Source of the DNA: Albugo candida
Taxonomy: Eukaryota; Oomycota; Peronosporomycetes; Albuginales; Albuginaceae
NCBI GenBank assembly: GCA_905220665.1
Contig: CAJNAR010000149.1
Location: 62,001-126,000 of the forward strand
Direction: 5' to 3'
Length of the DNA: 64,000 bases
The translations under genes were made by a program, and so were the position numbers. Shown one piece after another: positions 41,573 through 52,648 of this stretch. The notes beneath the pieces were generated by a model. It worked only from the letters and a program-made list of their open reading frames with translations, was not told the origin of the DNA and did no database searches. Numbering within the stretch: the first letter of the stretch is position 1; the number at the start of each line of letters is the position of its first letter.

Positions 41573-43149
41573 ATGTGTCAGAGGTGCCCAGTATATTATA
41601 CAATGCCAAGCGAGTATTCAAGTTCTCAACCAACTCGAGAAGGCTTGGCCGTACTGAATCCTTTGGATCAGGGCTTTCTGATCGCAAGTATCTTACTGTT
41701 TGTACTTTTATCCATCATATCGGGCCGTATCGTTTGGAAATCGTATATCGCAGCACGCAGGCGCAACTTTTTCGATTATCACTTTACTTCAAAAAAAAAT
41801 CATCTATGTGGGAGTGAATCAGTGGGCTCTTTTCGAGAACTGAAAGCTGAACCCATGATCGCTGCAAGCAGACCCTCGATAGGAAAAAGTACCGACATAA
41901 ACTCGATTCAGTCAGAAGCTACGCCAACAATCAGCACTAGTTTAATCAAAGACGAAGAATACATTGCGTCTCAATCAACAGGTGCAGAGATGCGTCAGCG
42001 ATTTTTTCTCTTGCTTTTCATTGCATCCACAATCCGAGTGTGCTCATTGATCTCTGAAATTGGCACACTCTCGATACTTCCAGAGAGCTCACAAGATCAA
42101 CCGGAGAAACTGATCCAAGTGACCAGCACACATATTGCTTTATTGAGTGTTGGTCAATGGCTTCTTGCTATACTAGTTTGGATTCCAAGTCTCTTGTTTG
42201 TGACAATGTATGGTCTGGTACTTTTATTCTGGGCTCAGCTCTGCTACTCATGCTGGAAAAGAGCGTATCCATGGCCTCGGCGGATTTTCTTTGCATTTAA
42301 TGTGTTGCTTTACGCAACATTCCTTATGACGATCACTCTGACGAAAAGTGTTGGAGGCTTTTGGCGCATATGCGACATTGTGCTGGGAAGTATCTATTTT
42401 ATTGGATTCTTCACAATCTTATATTACAGCGTTCGTTTAATTTGGTTTTTCAAAAATCAACAACAAGATGAGGAATACCCTCTCACGTTATCAGGATCGC
42501 AGGAAAGCGGCGGGAATGCTCATCATAGTTCCATTTCTCATTCCCGGAAGTGTTCGTGGTCTTTGGCTGGTATATCTTCTCCTCAACAAGTCGTCGTGCG
42601 AAGGGTAAGTTTTCCAAAGTCTTGCCGTTACCAGGCATCTCAGTCTTTTTGCTACTATAGATTACCGCTGTGTGTGTGATTTTATGTGTCTTATTCGTCA
42701 CGAAAGCGATATACCTAGTCGGAATGGGTACCGGCTATCTTCCCTCGCAGGAAGCAAAATATCACGTTCCTGTGGGTGTCCACCATATCGCATTTGAATT
42801 TGTCATGCATTTTGCCACCGAGTTTGTTCCGTGTGCATTGCTCACATATTTTACTCGCAAACAAGAGGAGAAATCCTTGGATCGCCTCAAGTTCACACCC
42901 ATAGCTGCCAGCATTTCGGGAACGTATCGATCGCTGAGGACTCACACACGAAAAGCTTCGAGTCCCGCACAAGCCTTTTATACGCGTGACGACAGCAGCG
43001 AGAATCCAATAGCAAGATCTCACGAAAAAGCATTCACAGGGTATCAATATCAGGTATGCGGTAGAATGCAAGAACAACGTGCACCTCACTCTGAATTTTA
43101 TGTGCAGGCGAGCAGCGATTCGAGACGAGCTATTCCAGGCTATATTTGA
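41573..43149 (+). CDS. THH1/TOM1/TOM3-like multi-pass membrane protein, arm B copy
   Basis: Exons 41573-42604 and 42661-43149, intron 56 bp, 506 residues; the mirror of 17073-18649. Exon 1 codes the same product as in arm A. Seven hydrophobic helices and the WPRRIFFAFN block are preserved, and the cytoplasmic tail is Ser/Arg-rich. As both copies are open, this is the only gene of the arms that is intact twice, so dosage may be doubled. A start at the second ATG (41603) would remove ten residues. Confidence 0.7.
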
Positions 43150-43503
43150 AATTGATAGGAATGAAATAGAAGCAATTGAGCGCCGTAAATAGATCAGTTA
43201 TTGCATTTCACTAAACGAAATCTACACTATTTGTCAGAGTTGACTATCGCGACCATCCGGTGCTCCATTGCGGTTTACGACATACTATCCGTATGAGTGA
43301 CATCAGCGACAGTAAGCGTGCGAGCGCTGTATAAAGACTGCATGACTATGGGAATAACAGCGCTCTTTTCATGAGTCAGGGAAAGATCAAGAACACGATG
43401 GAGCACAGAGTGTACCTCCTACAGACATTGACGTGCCACGGACTACGCTACTTGATACATGCAAATCGGAAATCTCTGAAATGATACGAAGGAGATCAAA
43501 AAG
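43150..43503. other. spacer between THH1/TOM1-like gene and DUF155 pseudogene, arm B
   Basis: About 350 bp mirrored in arm A; no coding signal seen. Confidence 0.4.
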
Positions 43504-44405
43504 ATGGACTCAGTTGCGCTCAGAGCTTGTAATACATTTCAGATGCATCATTTGATATATTTCTGTGCAGAATGCAGCAGATGTCGCTCGGCGCGAGATA
43601 AGAAACCAAGGGTCAAAGTTCGATGCTTTCAAGTGATTTGCTCCAACGATATCGCATCGCATCGCTACTTTCGATAAGAAGTCTAAATCACGTGTCACCT
43701 CGTACTGCTTTTGCGAGTTGATTTCAGTTTTCAAATTGCAAAAAGCTCTCCAAGCACAAAATCAATCGACCTTACAACTTTATCGGATTGTGGGAAAAGA
43801 ATGGAGACAGAAAATGTACACTGGCGTAATGTATCTGGGCTCATCCATACGTCTAAAGAATCTATTGCTGTCCAGCGCATCTAAAGAACAGAAAGCTGCG
43901 TTTGTCTTTGCGTATGTATATCATAACACTGTCGCAGTATAGTATCCATGGTCTTTTAGGGCTACCCCAGCAAAGAAGAAGAAGCACTATTACAACCTAC
44001 AAACCCATTCTGCATTGGACTCATCAAGCAGGTGGAAGTCGAGGACATGCTTTTTGCTTGTAATGATTCAAACAAGATCATCAAAGAGAGTATCCAACTT
44101 TGCTCTGATTCAGTAACCGATTAGCTTGCAATCTTTTTTGCAATGGCACAATCAACCAAACTCGACGTGTTTGAGAAACGAGGGGAAGATCGAATTCAGA
44201 ATACAAAGCAGATTCCGTTCGATGTCGCCTTCAAAGGATCCATTCGCTACTCGCAGATAGATATTCAAAGTTAATCGGACGATTGTTTATTGAGTTGGCG
44301 GACATGAATCTTGACTCCAATATCCTTGAAGAGCCAGACTTTTTCTGGGAAGACGACGAGCATGAGCCATTGTATAAGCGAATTACAGAGCGAAGGCACT
44401 CTTAA
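43504..44405 (+). pseudogene. DUF155 / RMND1-like protein, decayed, arm B copy
   Basis: The mirror of the arm A pseudogene. A 2-base loss near 43635 (compared with arm A) breaks the N-terminal part, so the frame changes before VTSYCF. The shared TAG before LAIFFAMAQS and the frame change before SKLIGRLF are also present here. A 7-base insertion (TACTCGC) lies near 44247. The C-terminal block DMNLDSNILEEPDFFWED remains readable. Two independent sets of lesions on top of a shared one show that the gene was dead before duplication and kept drifting. Confidence 0.7.
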
Positions 44406-44739
44406 AACAATACGAGAACTCATCATGTAGGGTGAAAGCTTTGAATCAAGTTTCAACGCAGCAACATAGAGCACACAGTCGAATTGATCTATAAGTAAAA
44501 TCACCCTGCAGAAAAGTCTCATTGACCGCTTCAACAGGGACTTTGAAATTCGTGAGTCGACATTTTGTACAGCAAATGGAATAACACGCGTTTCTATAGC
44601 TTTGTTCGAATATGATTTGTGACCTATCGATCATAATAAAGGCAGATCCATCCCACGTCACTCACAGTACCGGATGCCGTATACAATCGACACGTGCTTT
44701 AACGACTCGTTCTGGATGACATCGTTGTTCGCGTCAAAT

Positions 44740-45730
44740 TACCATCCACTTCTTCGCAATTGTACTTGCAAAAGGAGCAGAAGGATTCGACAAAGTAGCA
44801 AGCAAACGGGAGACAGCCGCTTCATTTTCTTCTAGAAGATGACTCAGCACCATCGAAGTGCGCAGGCGGCGTTACTGATTTTGCGCTCTATCCAATTAAT
44901 ATATGCTTTACGCAAGGAACGACTGGAACCAGACTTCTAGCGCAATGGTAACCCAATATGTATGAACCAATATAACCAGCTGTTTGGACGCACACTATTC
45001 CAACGTTTATGAACGACACCATCAAAAGCCATGCGAGATCGACACATCTTGGGGTAAATGGACGTAATCAATTTCACTACCTTGATGCGATTTGGGAGGA
45101 AGAAACAGCAGGAATCACCGAGCGAGAAATGATTGCCAATTTCAAATCGTTGCACAAAGATGCATTTCAAAATGGGAGACATTGGTGCAGCGAGTTTCGC
45201 AGTAGGAATACTTTCGATGGAACATCAAGAACATGGAAAAGCTACGTGAAGCATTACGGCAAACATTGCAGAATACCTAAAAAATTGTGAGCGTCAACAA
45301 GCCTTCTCTCTGGCAGGACGTGCATAAGCTCGGGCTGGTGTATTTGCCTCCAGTGTCATACAGCGTTGTGTATGGCTTGTTTGGATATTACCTCACTTCC
45401 CCGCGCATCTTCCATAGATTCGATTGCATTACACGGGACATATGAAATTGCCAATGATGTTCCATGAAGTAGTGACAAGCTCGGGAAGATAAACACTTCG
45501 CCAATGATGTAGATTGTAACTTGCAGAACCGCTGGTACGACACGTTACGGATGATTGTGTGTGAAAATAGAGTTTCCATCAATTTTGAGCACTCATTCGT
45601 GGACGGACACACTGCTCTCCGACTCGCATTCGTTATTTTCACCGATGCATCCATTCGCTCTGAAAAATCGGTCCAGTCGAATAGGATGGCTTTGGAATTG
45701 GATACATTATCAAAGCTGACAGGCAATTAA
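44740..45730 (+). pseudogene. carnitine/choline acyltransferase fragment, arm B copy
   Basis: Pieces in order: AQAALLILRSIQLIYALRK (about 44.86 kb), NPICMNQYNQLFGRT (about 44.95 kb), a 93-codon open piece 45009-45290 with FHYLDAIWEEE and ITEREMIANF, and NRWYDTLRMIVCENR..NFEHSFVDGH at 45521-45730. These are consecutive conserved blocks of the family (choline/carnitine acyltransferases, which move acyl groups between CoA and carnitine). The catalytic His region and the whole C-terminal third are not found. Stops lie between the pieces. Fewer breaks than in arm A. Confidence 0.65.
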
Positions 45731-46003
45731 TTTGTGCACATTTAAAACACTGTCGAACGAAGCGCTACTTGTGACATTTGGAGCTGTACTATCTGGAGAT
45801 ACAGTCACTTTTGGTACATGAGAACCACACTTTTTCAAACACCCATGCTACTTCAAAAATCTCTATCTCCAAAGGCTACGGCTTTTTCGATGCTTCCCAG
45901 CATATTTGATTCATTAACCTCTACACCCTGATATTATATCCACGGACCATATATTGGGTTCTAGAGTTATCATCCTTGATCCAAATTGCTTTTTTCGATC
46001 AAA

Positions 46004-47885
46004 ATGCAAGCACAAGAGAGCAACACTCCTCACAACATAACAATGTTGGATCAAATCATAGCGCAGAGACGTATCGATATTGAAATAGCAAAGAAAATGA
46101 TCTCCGAGAAAGCGTTGGATGCTCAGATAGTAGAATTTGATGCGCAGTACGGCAAACCGATCAACGTACTGGAACGTCTACAAACTCCAATACAGGTACA
46201 ACTGAATCGAGATATTGTGCTCAGTAGATGTCATTGTAATCTTCATAGAAAGAGTCGTGGTCGAAAATGGCTCTCGCATCAGAGTTTAAGCGAGCGAGTC
46301 CGAGCAAGGGGAATATCGCGCTTCATGCCGATGTCACTGATTATGTAAAAGCGTATGCGTCTGCTGGTGCTAGCATGATCTCTGTCCTCACCGAACCAAA
46401 ATGGTTCAAAGGCTCGCTGGACGACATGAAGATGGCGAGGATGTGTCTGGAAGATGTTGATACAGCTTGTCGACCTGCCGTATTGCGCAAGGATTTCATC
46501 ATTGATCCATATCAAGTCAAAGAAGCTCGCGCTTACGGGGCTGATTGCGTTCTTTTGATCGTCGCGATATTGACACCAGAAGAGCTGTGTTCTTTGGTCA
46601 AGGTCGAGATAGTTTATTGGCTGTAGGAGTACCGTTCATGAATTGTTGCGTTGCGTAGGTGACGTTGTCTCATGATATGTACCCACTCATCGAAATCAAC
46701 AGCATACAAGAGCTTGAAATTGCGTTGCAGGCGGAAACAAAGTAAGTGATCACTGTACTTCCCGACCGGTCATATGATTGATGACGCTCTATTCGACCTT
46801 GTAGATTACTTGGGATCAATAATCGCAATCTTCACACATTCAAATTGGATTTGAATCGCACCATGGAGATTACAGAGACGATCGCAAGTCGCAAATTGAC
46901 CGATCTGACAATATTTGTGCTGAGTGGAATCCACTCGCATCAAGATGTCGTGATGTTTGAAAACTGCGGAGCTCATGGAATTCTTGTGGGAGAATCCTTG
47001 ATGAAGAGCCAGGATATCCAGAAGGCTATTGAGAATCTGATGAGTGGTCAATCGTGCCCAGGAGGACGGAAGTCAAATCAAAGCAATAGGCCACTTGCGA
47101 AAGTATGCGGGGTCACAAGTGTTGAGGATGCGTTGGTTGCGCTACAAGCGGGTGCCGATTTGATTGGCATCATTTTGGTCAAGTCAGCCAAACGAAGCGT
47201 ATCACTGGAGCAAGCAAAGAACATTGTCCACACCGTAATGAACTATGGAGAGCGTCAAGGCCCTATTCTTCCAAATCTTCTACAACAACATAAGGTCGGG
47301 GCATGCAGTGGAAGCATTGAATGGTTTGAGCGGAATGCTGTCGCTCTGCGACAAGCATGTTCCCGTGCGACACTTGTTGTGGGTGTATTCGCGAACCAAA
47401 CAACCGAAGAGATTAATGTAATTGCCGCCGAAACCGGTATCGATCTGGTACAGCTTCATGGAGACGAGGGCTTTGAAATCTGCAGGGAAATAAACACGCC
47501 AACAATTCGTACATTGCATCTTCCAGCTATTGTACATTGTGATTCAGTCGATTCTGAAAACATCATGCAGCATATTCAACCTGGTCTGGCCAATTATTTG
47601 CTTCTTGACAGTGTTGTCAAAGGTCAGCAAGGAGGCACAGGAATGACGTTTGACTGGAACATTGCGGCACGATTCGCGCTTCAGCGAATACCGTGTTTAA
47701 TGGCTGGTGGTCTTACGCCGGAAAATGTGGTGAAAGCACTCGCACTTGTCCATCCTTTGGGCGTCGATGTGAGCAGCGGAGTGGAAAAAGAACCGCGGAA
47801 GAAAGACGAAGAGAAGATCAGATCATTTGTGTGCTTAGTCCATGATTTCCTAACGTATACGGCGACAAGTATACAAGAAGAGTAA
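46004..47885 (+). CDS. trpCF: bifunctional indole-3-glycerol-phosphate synthase / phosphoribosylanthranilate isomerase
   Basis: Four exons, 46004-46195, 46249-46602, 46659-46741 and 46805-47885, with introns of 53, 56 and 63 bp, give 569 residues. The protein catalyses two successive steps of tryptophan synthesis: isomerisation of phosphoribosylanthranilate and ring closure to indole-glycerol phosphate. The N-terminal TrpC barrel shows LDQIIAQRR, SEFKRASPSKG, SVLTEPKWFKGS, LRKDFIIDPYQ, GINNRNLHTF, LSGIHSHQDV and GILVGESLM. After a short linker the TrpF barrel starts at KVCGVTSVEDAL (about residue 308), with VGVFANQT, VQLHGDE, LLDSVVKGQQGGTG and LAGGLTPENV-type MAGGLTPENV. Catalytic Cys and Asp positions are present. 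The TrpC-TrpF order is as in many bacteria and fungi. This is the only intact copy in the window. ATG 46004 is the first in frame. Confidence 0.92.
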
Positions 47886-48038
47886 GTCGTGAATACAACC
47901 TCATACACTATTGAGAGTGGATTACCGCATCATGAAAAGACTACCCAGCAGCTGGTACCGTTCAATTTCAGCATTACTTGTATTAATTGATCGGAAGTAC
48001 TCCCGGTAGATACCTTATGACGAGTGCATACAGCAGTA

Positions 48039-48800
48039 TCAACTGTTGAATATGCGTGTGTAAAGCTGATCGTGCTTTCCCTGTATGAGATCAAGGATTG
48101 GTGCTGACGTATACGCTTCCTCCAGCGTCCGATTTTTGTGCGATTGGAAGATTGCCTCTGCCACAGAATGCATTTGCAAATGCATCCTGGTACTCTCCAT
48201 AGGACCCACCACGTTGAGTCGAGTCGCAGCACTCAAGATATCTCGCAGAAGGACAAAAAGATACATGCGCTGACCCGTTTCCGCATCGATTCCAAGCAAT
48301 ACTGTGAGCACTGCCATGATCACCACATGATGAAGCCCACATGAATCGGAATCAAGCCAAGCGAACCGCTTATTACGATCTTTGATTGCTTGGCGAAATT
48401 GAACAAGCAAATCGACGTCGTTGATGATACCGCGAGCATTCGATGCAATCCGAAAAAGAGCTGCTCCTTGGGAGTAAGAAGCTCTTTTGGCAACGTGATT
48501 CACATGCATGGCATCTGCTCTGCTATGGAGCTGAACTAAGCGATCAATCACTAGCTTCTGCTCCATTCCTTTGTACCCATGCAAGCATTCTGTGCTTTCA
48601 TAAAAAATTGGAAGACTAAAGTTTCCACACTGATACAACGTCGTCATCGCGAATTCATAAAGGGAGTGCGGTTCTTTATTTCGAACAATACGTTGCTGTA
48701 TTGCTGCCTCGAGTCCATATGAATGCGCGAATCCACCCGTAGGAAATAAAGAGTCAATTAATTGCCATTGAACCCATTCCGATCCGCCCTTGTGCGTCAT
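48039..48800 (-). CDS. ureF: urease accessory protein UreF
   Basis: One exon of 253 residues from ATG 48798-48800. UreF forms a complex with UreH/UreD and UreG that delivers nickel to the urease active site. The N-terminal signature WQLIDSLFPTGGFAHSYGLE is present. So are the helical core (LFRIASNARG, FRQAIKDRNK) and the LLRDILSAATRLNVVGPME block near the C-terminus, typical of UreF. An upstream frame stays open for 54 more codons with no ATG, so an upstream exon is possible. The last 155 codons are duplicated in arm A; the N-terminal part is unique. It is divergent from the SLC1 transporter (163 bp). A very short palindrome ATGCATTTGCAAATGCAT lies inside the gene. Confidence 0.85.
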   Translation of the reverse strand: MTHKGGSEWVQWQLIDSLFPTGGFAHSYGLEAAIQQRIVRNKEPHSLYEFAMTTLYQCGNFSLPIFYESTECLHGYKGMEQKLVIDRLVQLHSRADAMHVNHVAKRASYSQGAALFRIASNARGIINDVDLLVQFRQAIKDRNKRFAWLDSDSCGLHHVVIMAVLTVLLGIDAETGQRMYLFVLLRDILSAATRLNVVGPMESTRMHLQMHSVAEAIFQSHKNRTLEEAYTSAPILDLIQGKHDQLYTRIFNS

Positions 48801-48963
48801 ATCGTTGATACTGAAATACCGAAATAGTTTGGTACGATCTGATCGGGCACCTGATAGATTATAGACCTGAGGACTCTCACGCTGCGGGAGAGGAGATGCA
48901 GATGGACAAGAAAATGGGTCACAGAATGACTCAAGTTGTTTCAATTTGCCAATAGCCGGCAAT

Positions 48964-50511
48964 ATGCCGACAACACATGATAGAGAATTCGAGCAAAATG
49001 ATGGTCACGGGAACATTGATCGAGACAATCACTCATCGGGAATGAATGTGTACGATTTGATTGCATCTCCTTACATGTTGCACGCTCGCACAAATGCAAT
49101 CATCGTATTTATTGCTGCATTTGTCGGTGCATTGTGTGGGCTCTTACTTAGTAAACATAGCGTGGATTCCACTTATATACTTTGGATTGGTCTTCCTGGC
49201 GAGCTTTTCATCGACGCGTTAACGTGTTTGATCACGCCAATGATTTTTAGCAATGTGGTGACCTCTATTGGAGAGCTCTGGATGGCCAGTAAGGCGGTGC
49301 ATGTGGGCCGTCGAGCCATTTGGTATTTCGCAGGAACCTCTCTCATGTCCTCAATAATCGGGACTGTCACTGGCTACTTATTTTCTCCATTCTTCGTGTT
49401 TCATATTGGAGGACATAGGGAAAGCAAGCCCGCGCAGCTTGGCTTTCGATGTTTCGATGGAAGTCGTCTTCACCAGTTAGTGGATGGATCTATTAGATGC
49501 ATGAATTTTACGAGTATGAAGAAAAGTAGCATTTTCACACTCAGCGGTACTTCGTACTTCACATTTGTCAACCAGGAGAAAGTCGCTATCGTGCCATCGA
49601 CGGAACAACTCACTTTGTTCATGTCAGATTTAATACCGTCCAACGTTTTTAGTGCTTTTGCGGATAATGCGATTGGATTCATTTCGTTTGCCGTAATTTT
49701 TGGTGTTGGACTTCTGAAAGCAAGGAAGACTTCGTCTGATGAAGATAACTACATATTGCTGCTCATCAATCAAGCGAGCATCATCATCATATTGCTGGTT
49801 ACAGCTGTCGTACGACTCATGCCGATAGCTGTTGCTTCTCTGATGGCTGCTTCTATCGCGAAAGGAGGCGAATCATCCTCCATACTTACGCTACTTTGCA
49901 GCCTCGGCTATATGGTCCTTGCTCTTTTGAGTGGATTGGCGACCAATACTTTTGGATTTATGGGTGTATTATATTATCTTACCACACGTCAAGGTGTTTG
50001 GACACTTACAAAGCAATTGTTTCCCGCCCACAAATTCGTTTTTGGGTGCTCTTCTTCCATTGCAACACTTCCTATAACCATGCGATGTCTGGACGAATTG
50101 CATCAGATATCTCGACCGTTGTCGCGATTTGTGCTGACACTCAGCACTACATGTAATCTCAACGGGACAGCCGTGTATATGCCGCTGATGTGTATTTTCA
50201 TGGCGACTGTGAATGGAAACGAGGAATATTTGAACGTGGTCACTTACATTTTGTTTGCTTTGGTCGGTGCGATATCTTCATTTTGCGTGGCTCCTGTACC
50301 TCATTCAGGACTGGTGATGCTATTATCAGTATGGCGTCTATTGTTTGCGGGACCACCACCCGCTATCTTTCCAGTCATTGCTGGCATCGATTGGATTCTG
50401 GACTGGCTTCGTGCGGTCAGCAACATCACAAATAATGCCATCATAACGTGTATTATCGCCAATGAAGACAAAGGTTCTCTCAATATTGAAAACAGCGCCA
50501 TGGACATGTGA
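48964..50511 (+). CDS. SLC1-type dicarboxylate/amino-acid:cation symporter
   Basis: One exon of 515 residues from ATG 48964. Family: sodium/proton-coupled glutamate and neutral amino-acid carriers of the plasma membrane. Sequence features are LPGELFIDALTCLITPMIFSNVV (TM2-3 region), GCSSSIATLPITMRCLDE (HP1, the serine-rich tip), STTCNLNGTAVYMPL (TM7, NMDGT equivalent with N-L-N-G-T), VPHSGLVML (HP2) and GIDWILDWLRAVSNITNNA (TM8, where eukaryotic carriers have D-x-x-R-T-x-x-N). The TM8 Arg that binds acidic substrates is at the R of LRAVSN. The loop between TM3 and TM4 is enlarged with several Cys and N-glycosylation sites. Substrate cannot be fixed from sequence. Confidence 0.88.
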   Translation: MPTTHDREFEQNDGHGNIDRDNHSSGMNVYDLIASPYMLHARTNAIIVFIAAFVGALCGLLLSKHSVDSTYILWIGLPGELFIDALTCLITPMIFSNVVTSIGELWMASKAVHVGRRAIWYFAGTSLMSSIIGTVTGYLFSPFFVFHIGGHRESKPAQLGFRCFDGSRLHQLVDGSIRCMNFTSMKKSSIFTLSGTSYFTFVNQEKVAIVPSTEQLTLFMSDLIPSNVFSAFADNAIGFISFAVIFGVGLLKARKTSSDEDNYILLLINQASIIIILLVTAVVRLMPIAVASLMAASIAKGGESSSILTLLCSLGYMVLALLSGLATNTFGFMGVLYYLTTRQGVWTLTKQLFPAHKFVFGCSSSIATLPITMRCLDELHQISRPLSRFVLTLSTTCNLNGTAVYMPLMCIFMATVNGNEEYLNVVTYILFALVGAISSFCVAPVPHSGLVMLLSVWRLLFAGPPPAIFPVIAGIDWILDWLRAVSNITNNAIITCIIANEDKGSLNIENSAMDM

Positions 50512-50648
50512 TGTACAGTCGATTCCTGGCTGTTTTCCATATGAGTGAACCAAGCGGCGATCGAAAATAACGTGAAAAGTGTACAATCGATTGTATATTT
50601 TATTCTATATTGCAGGCACTGATGCAAATGCAAGCTCCACGACCAGTG

Positions 50649-51262
50649 TCATGTCATGATGACCAAATATGTCAATAAAACTAAGACCAGTGTCAATACA
50701 ATGATCACAATAAAGTTCTTGACGCCACCTGACACCGATATTATGAATTTTGGATCACCAAATCCATTAAATCTCATTCGTACCTGACTGAGCGATCAAT
50801 TCTTTCGTCTTCTTTGTCACCTGCTGTAACGCATCTGATGCGTTATCGGTTTCCTCGTTTAGATCATCCAACATTCTGCAGCATTTAAATCAAAATCAGA
50901 AAGAAAGTAGATAGAATACAACGTACGCATTTTGTGATTCCAATTCTGTGCTTATCGAGATACTCACGTCGCCCAATCTTTTCACGGCAGAATGAAGCTC
51001 ATCGAGACTTTCATCTTGTTTCTGTCGTTCTAACTGAATACGTGGAAGTCATTCCATAGCTATTTGTTTCACTATGCATTCAACGTGCATCGACAAACCT
51101 GTTGCAGCTTCTTCTCCTGCGCTGCATGATCCTCTCCATAATCGTCCGGCTATCAACGCAAGCTTAAGTCTAAAGTGGCCATGAATCATTACGCTTTCAC
51201 TGTACCTCATTGCTTATCCTTGCGTAATTGGATGGTTTTGACGTAGGAAATGCTCGTGACAT
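50649..51262 (-). CDS. Qc-SNARE, syntaxin 6/8-like
   Basis: Five exons, 51206-51262, 51099-51149, 50927-51033, 50784-50875 and 50649-50728, with introns of 51-65 bp, give 128 residues. All junctions are in phase. The SNARE motif runs QKQDESLDELHSAVKRLGDVS, then ISTELESQNAMLDDLNEETDNASDAL, with the zero-layer Q at ESQNAM. A Gly-Gly turn and a single C-terminal membrane anchor (VKNFIVIIVLTLVLVLLTYLV) follow. This is the arrangement of Qc SNAREs of the Stx6/Stx8/Sft1 group, which work in Golgi and endosome fusion. The N-terminus before the motif is short (about 45 residues), and the frame upstream of the ATG is open, so a further 5' exon with an N-terminal domain may be missing. Confidence 0.78.
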
Positions 51263-51474
51263 TCTTTTCGTATCCTTAAATGAACATCCACAAGAAGAAG
51301 CGCTTGCCTTGCTCTCGTCGGAATACTTCCAGCGTTATAATACATTCCTTGTATTAATTATAGGAGCATTAAACCGATAACGGACGGTATTAATAAGTAG
51401 GTGTGCCTATTAATGTAATTATTCGGGAATGTATAATTCATGAAAGTGTTCGGAAATGGTCGATGACCCAGATT
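51263..51474. other. spacer upstream of the Qc-SNARE
   Basis: About 210 bp. The SNARE frame remains open for about 20 codons upstream of the chosen ATG, back to a TAA, so part may be coding in a longer transcript. Nothing else is seen. Confidence 0.3.
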
Positions 51475-52257
51475 CTATATTCGACCCAAGGCTCGTTGCG
51501 TGGGGTATTTCTTATCGCACTGAGAGCAGAGAAATAGAACCTCGAGTGGTGCTACTGGTCCATCGCAAGTATTTGGGCAACATAACGCACAGCAATTCAT
51601 TCCCCAAAATCCATTGCTTGTGTCTGCATACTCTTTCGACGGGGTACGACATCGTCCATCATTTCGAATCTGATCAAAGGATAGTAGATGTGTACCATCA
51701 TTTGTGCTTGTGGGACTTGTCTTTGGTTTGTTTCTTTCGTTTCCGAAAGAATTGGAATCAATCTCCGGTAATGATTGTATCCTGCTTTGGTCACAAAAGA
51801 GATGATGCTTAGCCTTGTGTGTGTCACGACGCGATGAGATCTCGCGAAATCCGATACCAGTGACAAGAATATGGTCTCGACATTGGTTTGTCATCGTTTC
51901 GATACCAAAGTTCGTTCTGTGGTGCATATTTGCAGTCGTGGGTTGGATGTGAGCATTCGTCTCATCCGATCTCCTTGCTCGTTTCTTTCCGATACGATTT
52001 AATTCGTACGACATTTCATTTGATTTTCTTTCCATTTGGATTAGATTTCGCTCCCTTTCTTCATCAGTCCCGAATGTCAATTCTCGACAGTCATCGTTGT
52101 TCTCGTCAGGAGCAGTAGTACGAAGAAGAAACGCAAGTTGTTGGCGTTCTGTCATGGCGTTCACGTTGAATGGCGGTCTCGTCTGCATGCTGTCTTTCTT
52201 CTTCATGCTGCTGATACCATTCGTTAGTGAGTTGGATCGTAAGCGGCGTGTTCGCAT
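51475..52257 (-). CDS. hypothetical protein with a C-terminal Cys-rich segment
   Basis: One open frame of 260 codons from ATG 52255-52257. The N-terminal half is basic (LRSNSLTNG, KKRARRSDE) and contains MTERQQLAFLLRTT. The C-terminal part has CCALCCPNTC and LFLCSQCDKKYPTQRAL, which looks like the start of a C2H2 finger (C-x-x-C-x-K-x-Y) that lacks its histidines before the stop. An intron near the 3' end could supply them. No family is recognised. It lies between the SNARE and CFAP44 on the same strand. Confidence 0.5.
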   Translation of the reverse strand: MRTRRLRSNSLTNGISSMKKKDSMQTRPPFNVNAMTERQQLAFLLRTTAPDENNDDCRELTFGTDEERERNLIQMERKSNEMSYELNRIGKKRARRSDETNAHIQPTTANMHHRTNFGIETMTNQCRDHILVTGIGFREISSRRDTHKAKHHLFCDQSRIQSLPEIDSNSFGNERNKPKTSPTSTNDGTHLLSFDQIRNDGRCRTPSKEYADTSNGFWGMNCCALCCPNTCDGPVAPLEVLFLCSQCDKKYPTQRALGRI

Positions 52258-52648
52258 CGGGTAAAATGAGTTGATTGTCGGCTCAAGTGAAGTAACACTT
52301 GATCGCTGCTTGCACCTTTGGTTTTAACCTGTGAGAAATTTTAAAACGGATTCAGGTTTATCTTTTTCTTTTTTTTGCAATGTCGCGAGGATGCTGCGAT
52401 CGGTATCCTAAAGCAACATCACAAACCACACACTTTTGGAAAGTTCAGTGGCATGAAATCGATTATTAGATATCAAAGGTGATTTGTTTCGACCTGTGAA
52501 TAGAAACAACTCTTCTGAGATTGGATGATGCGCGATCAGATCGGGAAATTCTTAAATGTGTTTTTCTCAAGTTCATTTATATAACAGAAACGGACACGGA
52601 CACGGACTCAATCGATTTGGCGAGGCTTTCTAATGCACCGACGTACTT
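52258..52648. other. intergenic region between CFAP44 and the Cys-rich gene
   Basis: About 390 bp; no coding signal or RNA gene seen. Confidence 0.35.

Larger units (their letters stand above)
37800..48528 (-). repeat. arm B of the giant inverted duplication
   Basis: This is the reverse-complement partner of 11690-21965. It carries the intact trpCF, and its ureF continues past the arm end into unique sequence. That suggests arm B is the original location and arm A the derived copy. Arm B has about 460 bp more than arm A between the effector and the THH1/TOM1-like gene. Confidence 0.9.

Noticed and set aside
47280..47537. Long antisense open frames across trpCF, CFAP44 and other genes
   Set aside because: They overlap well-supported coding exons in opposite or shifted frames and have no independent features.
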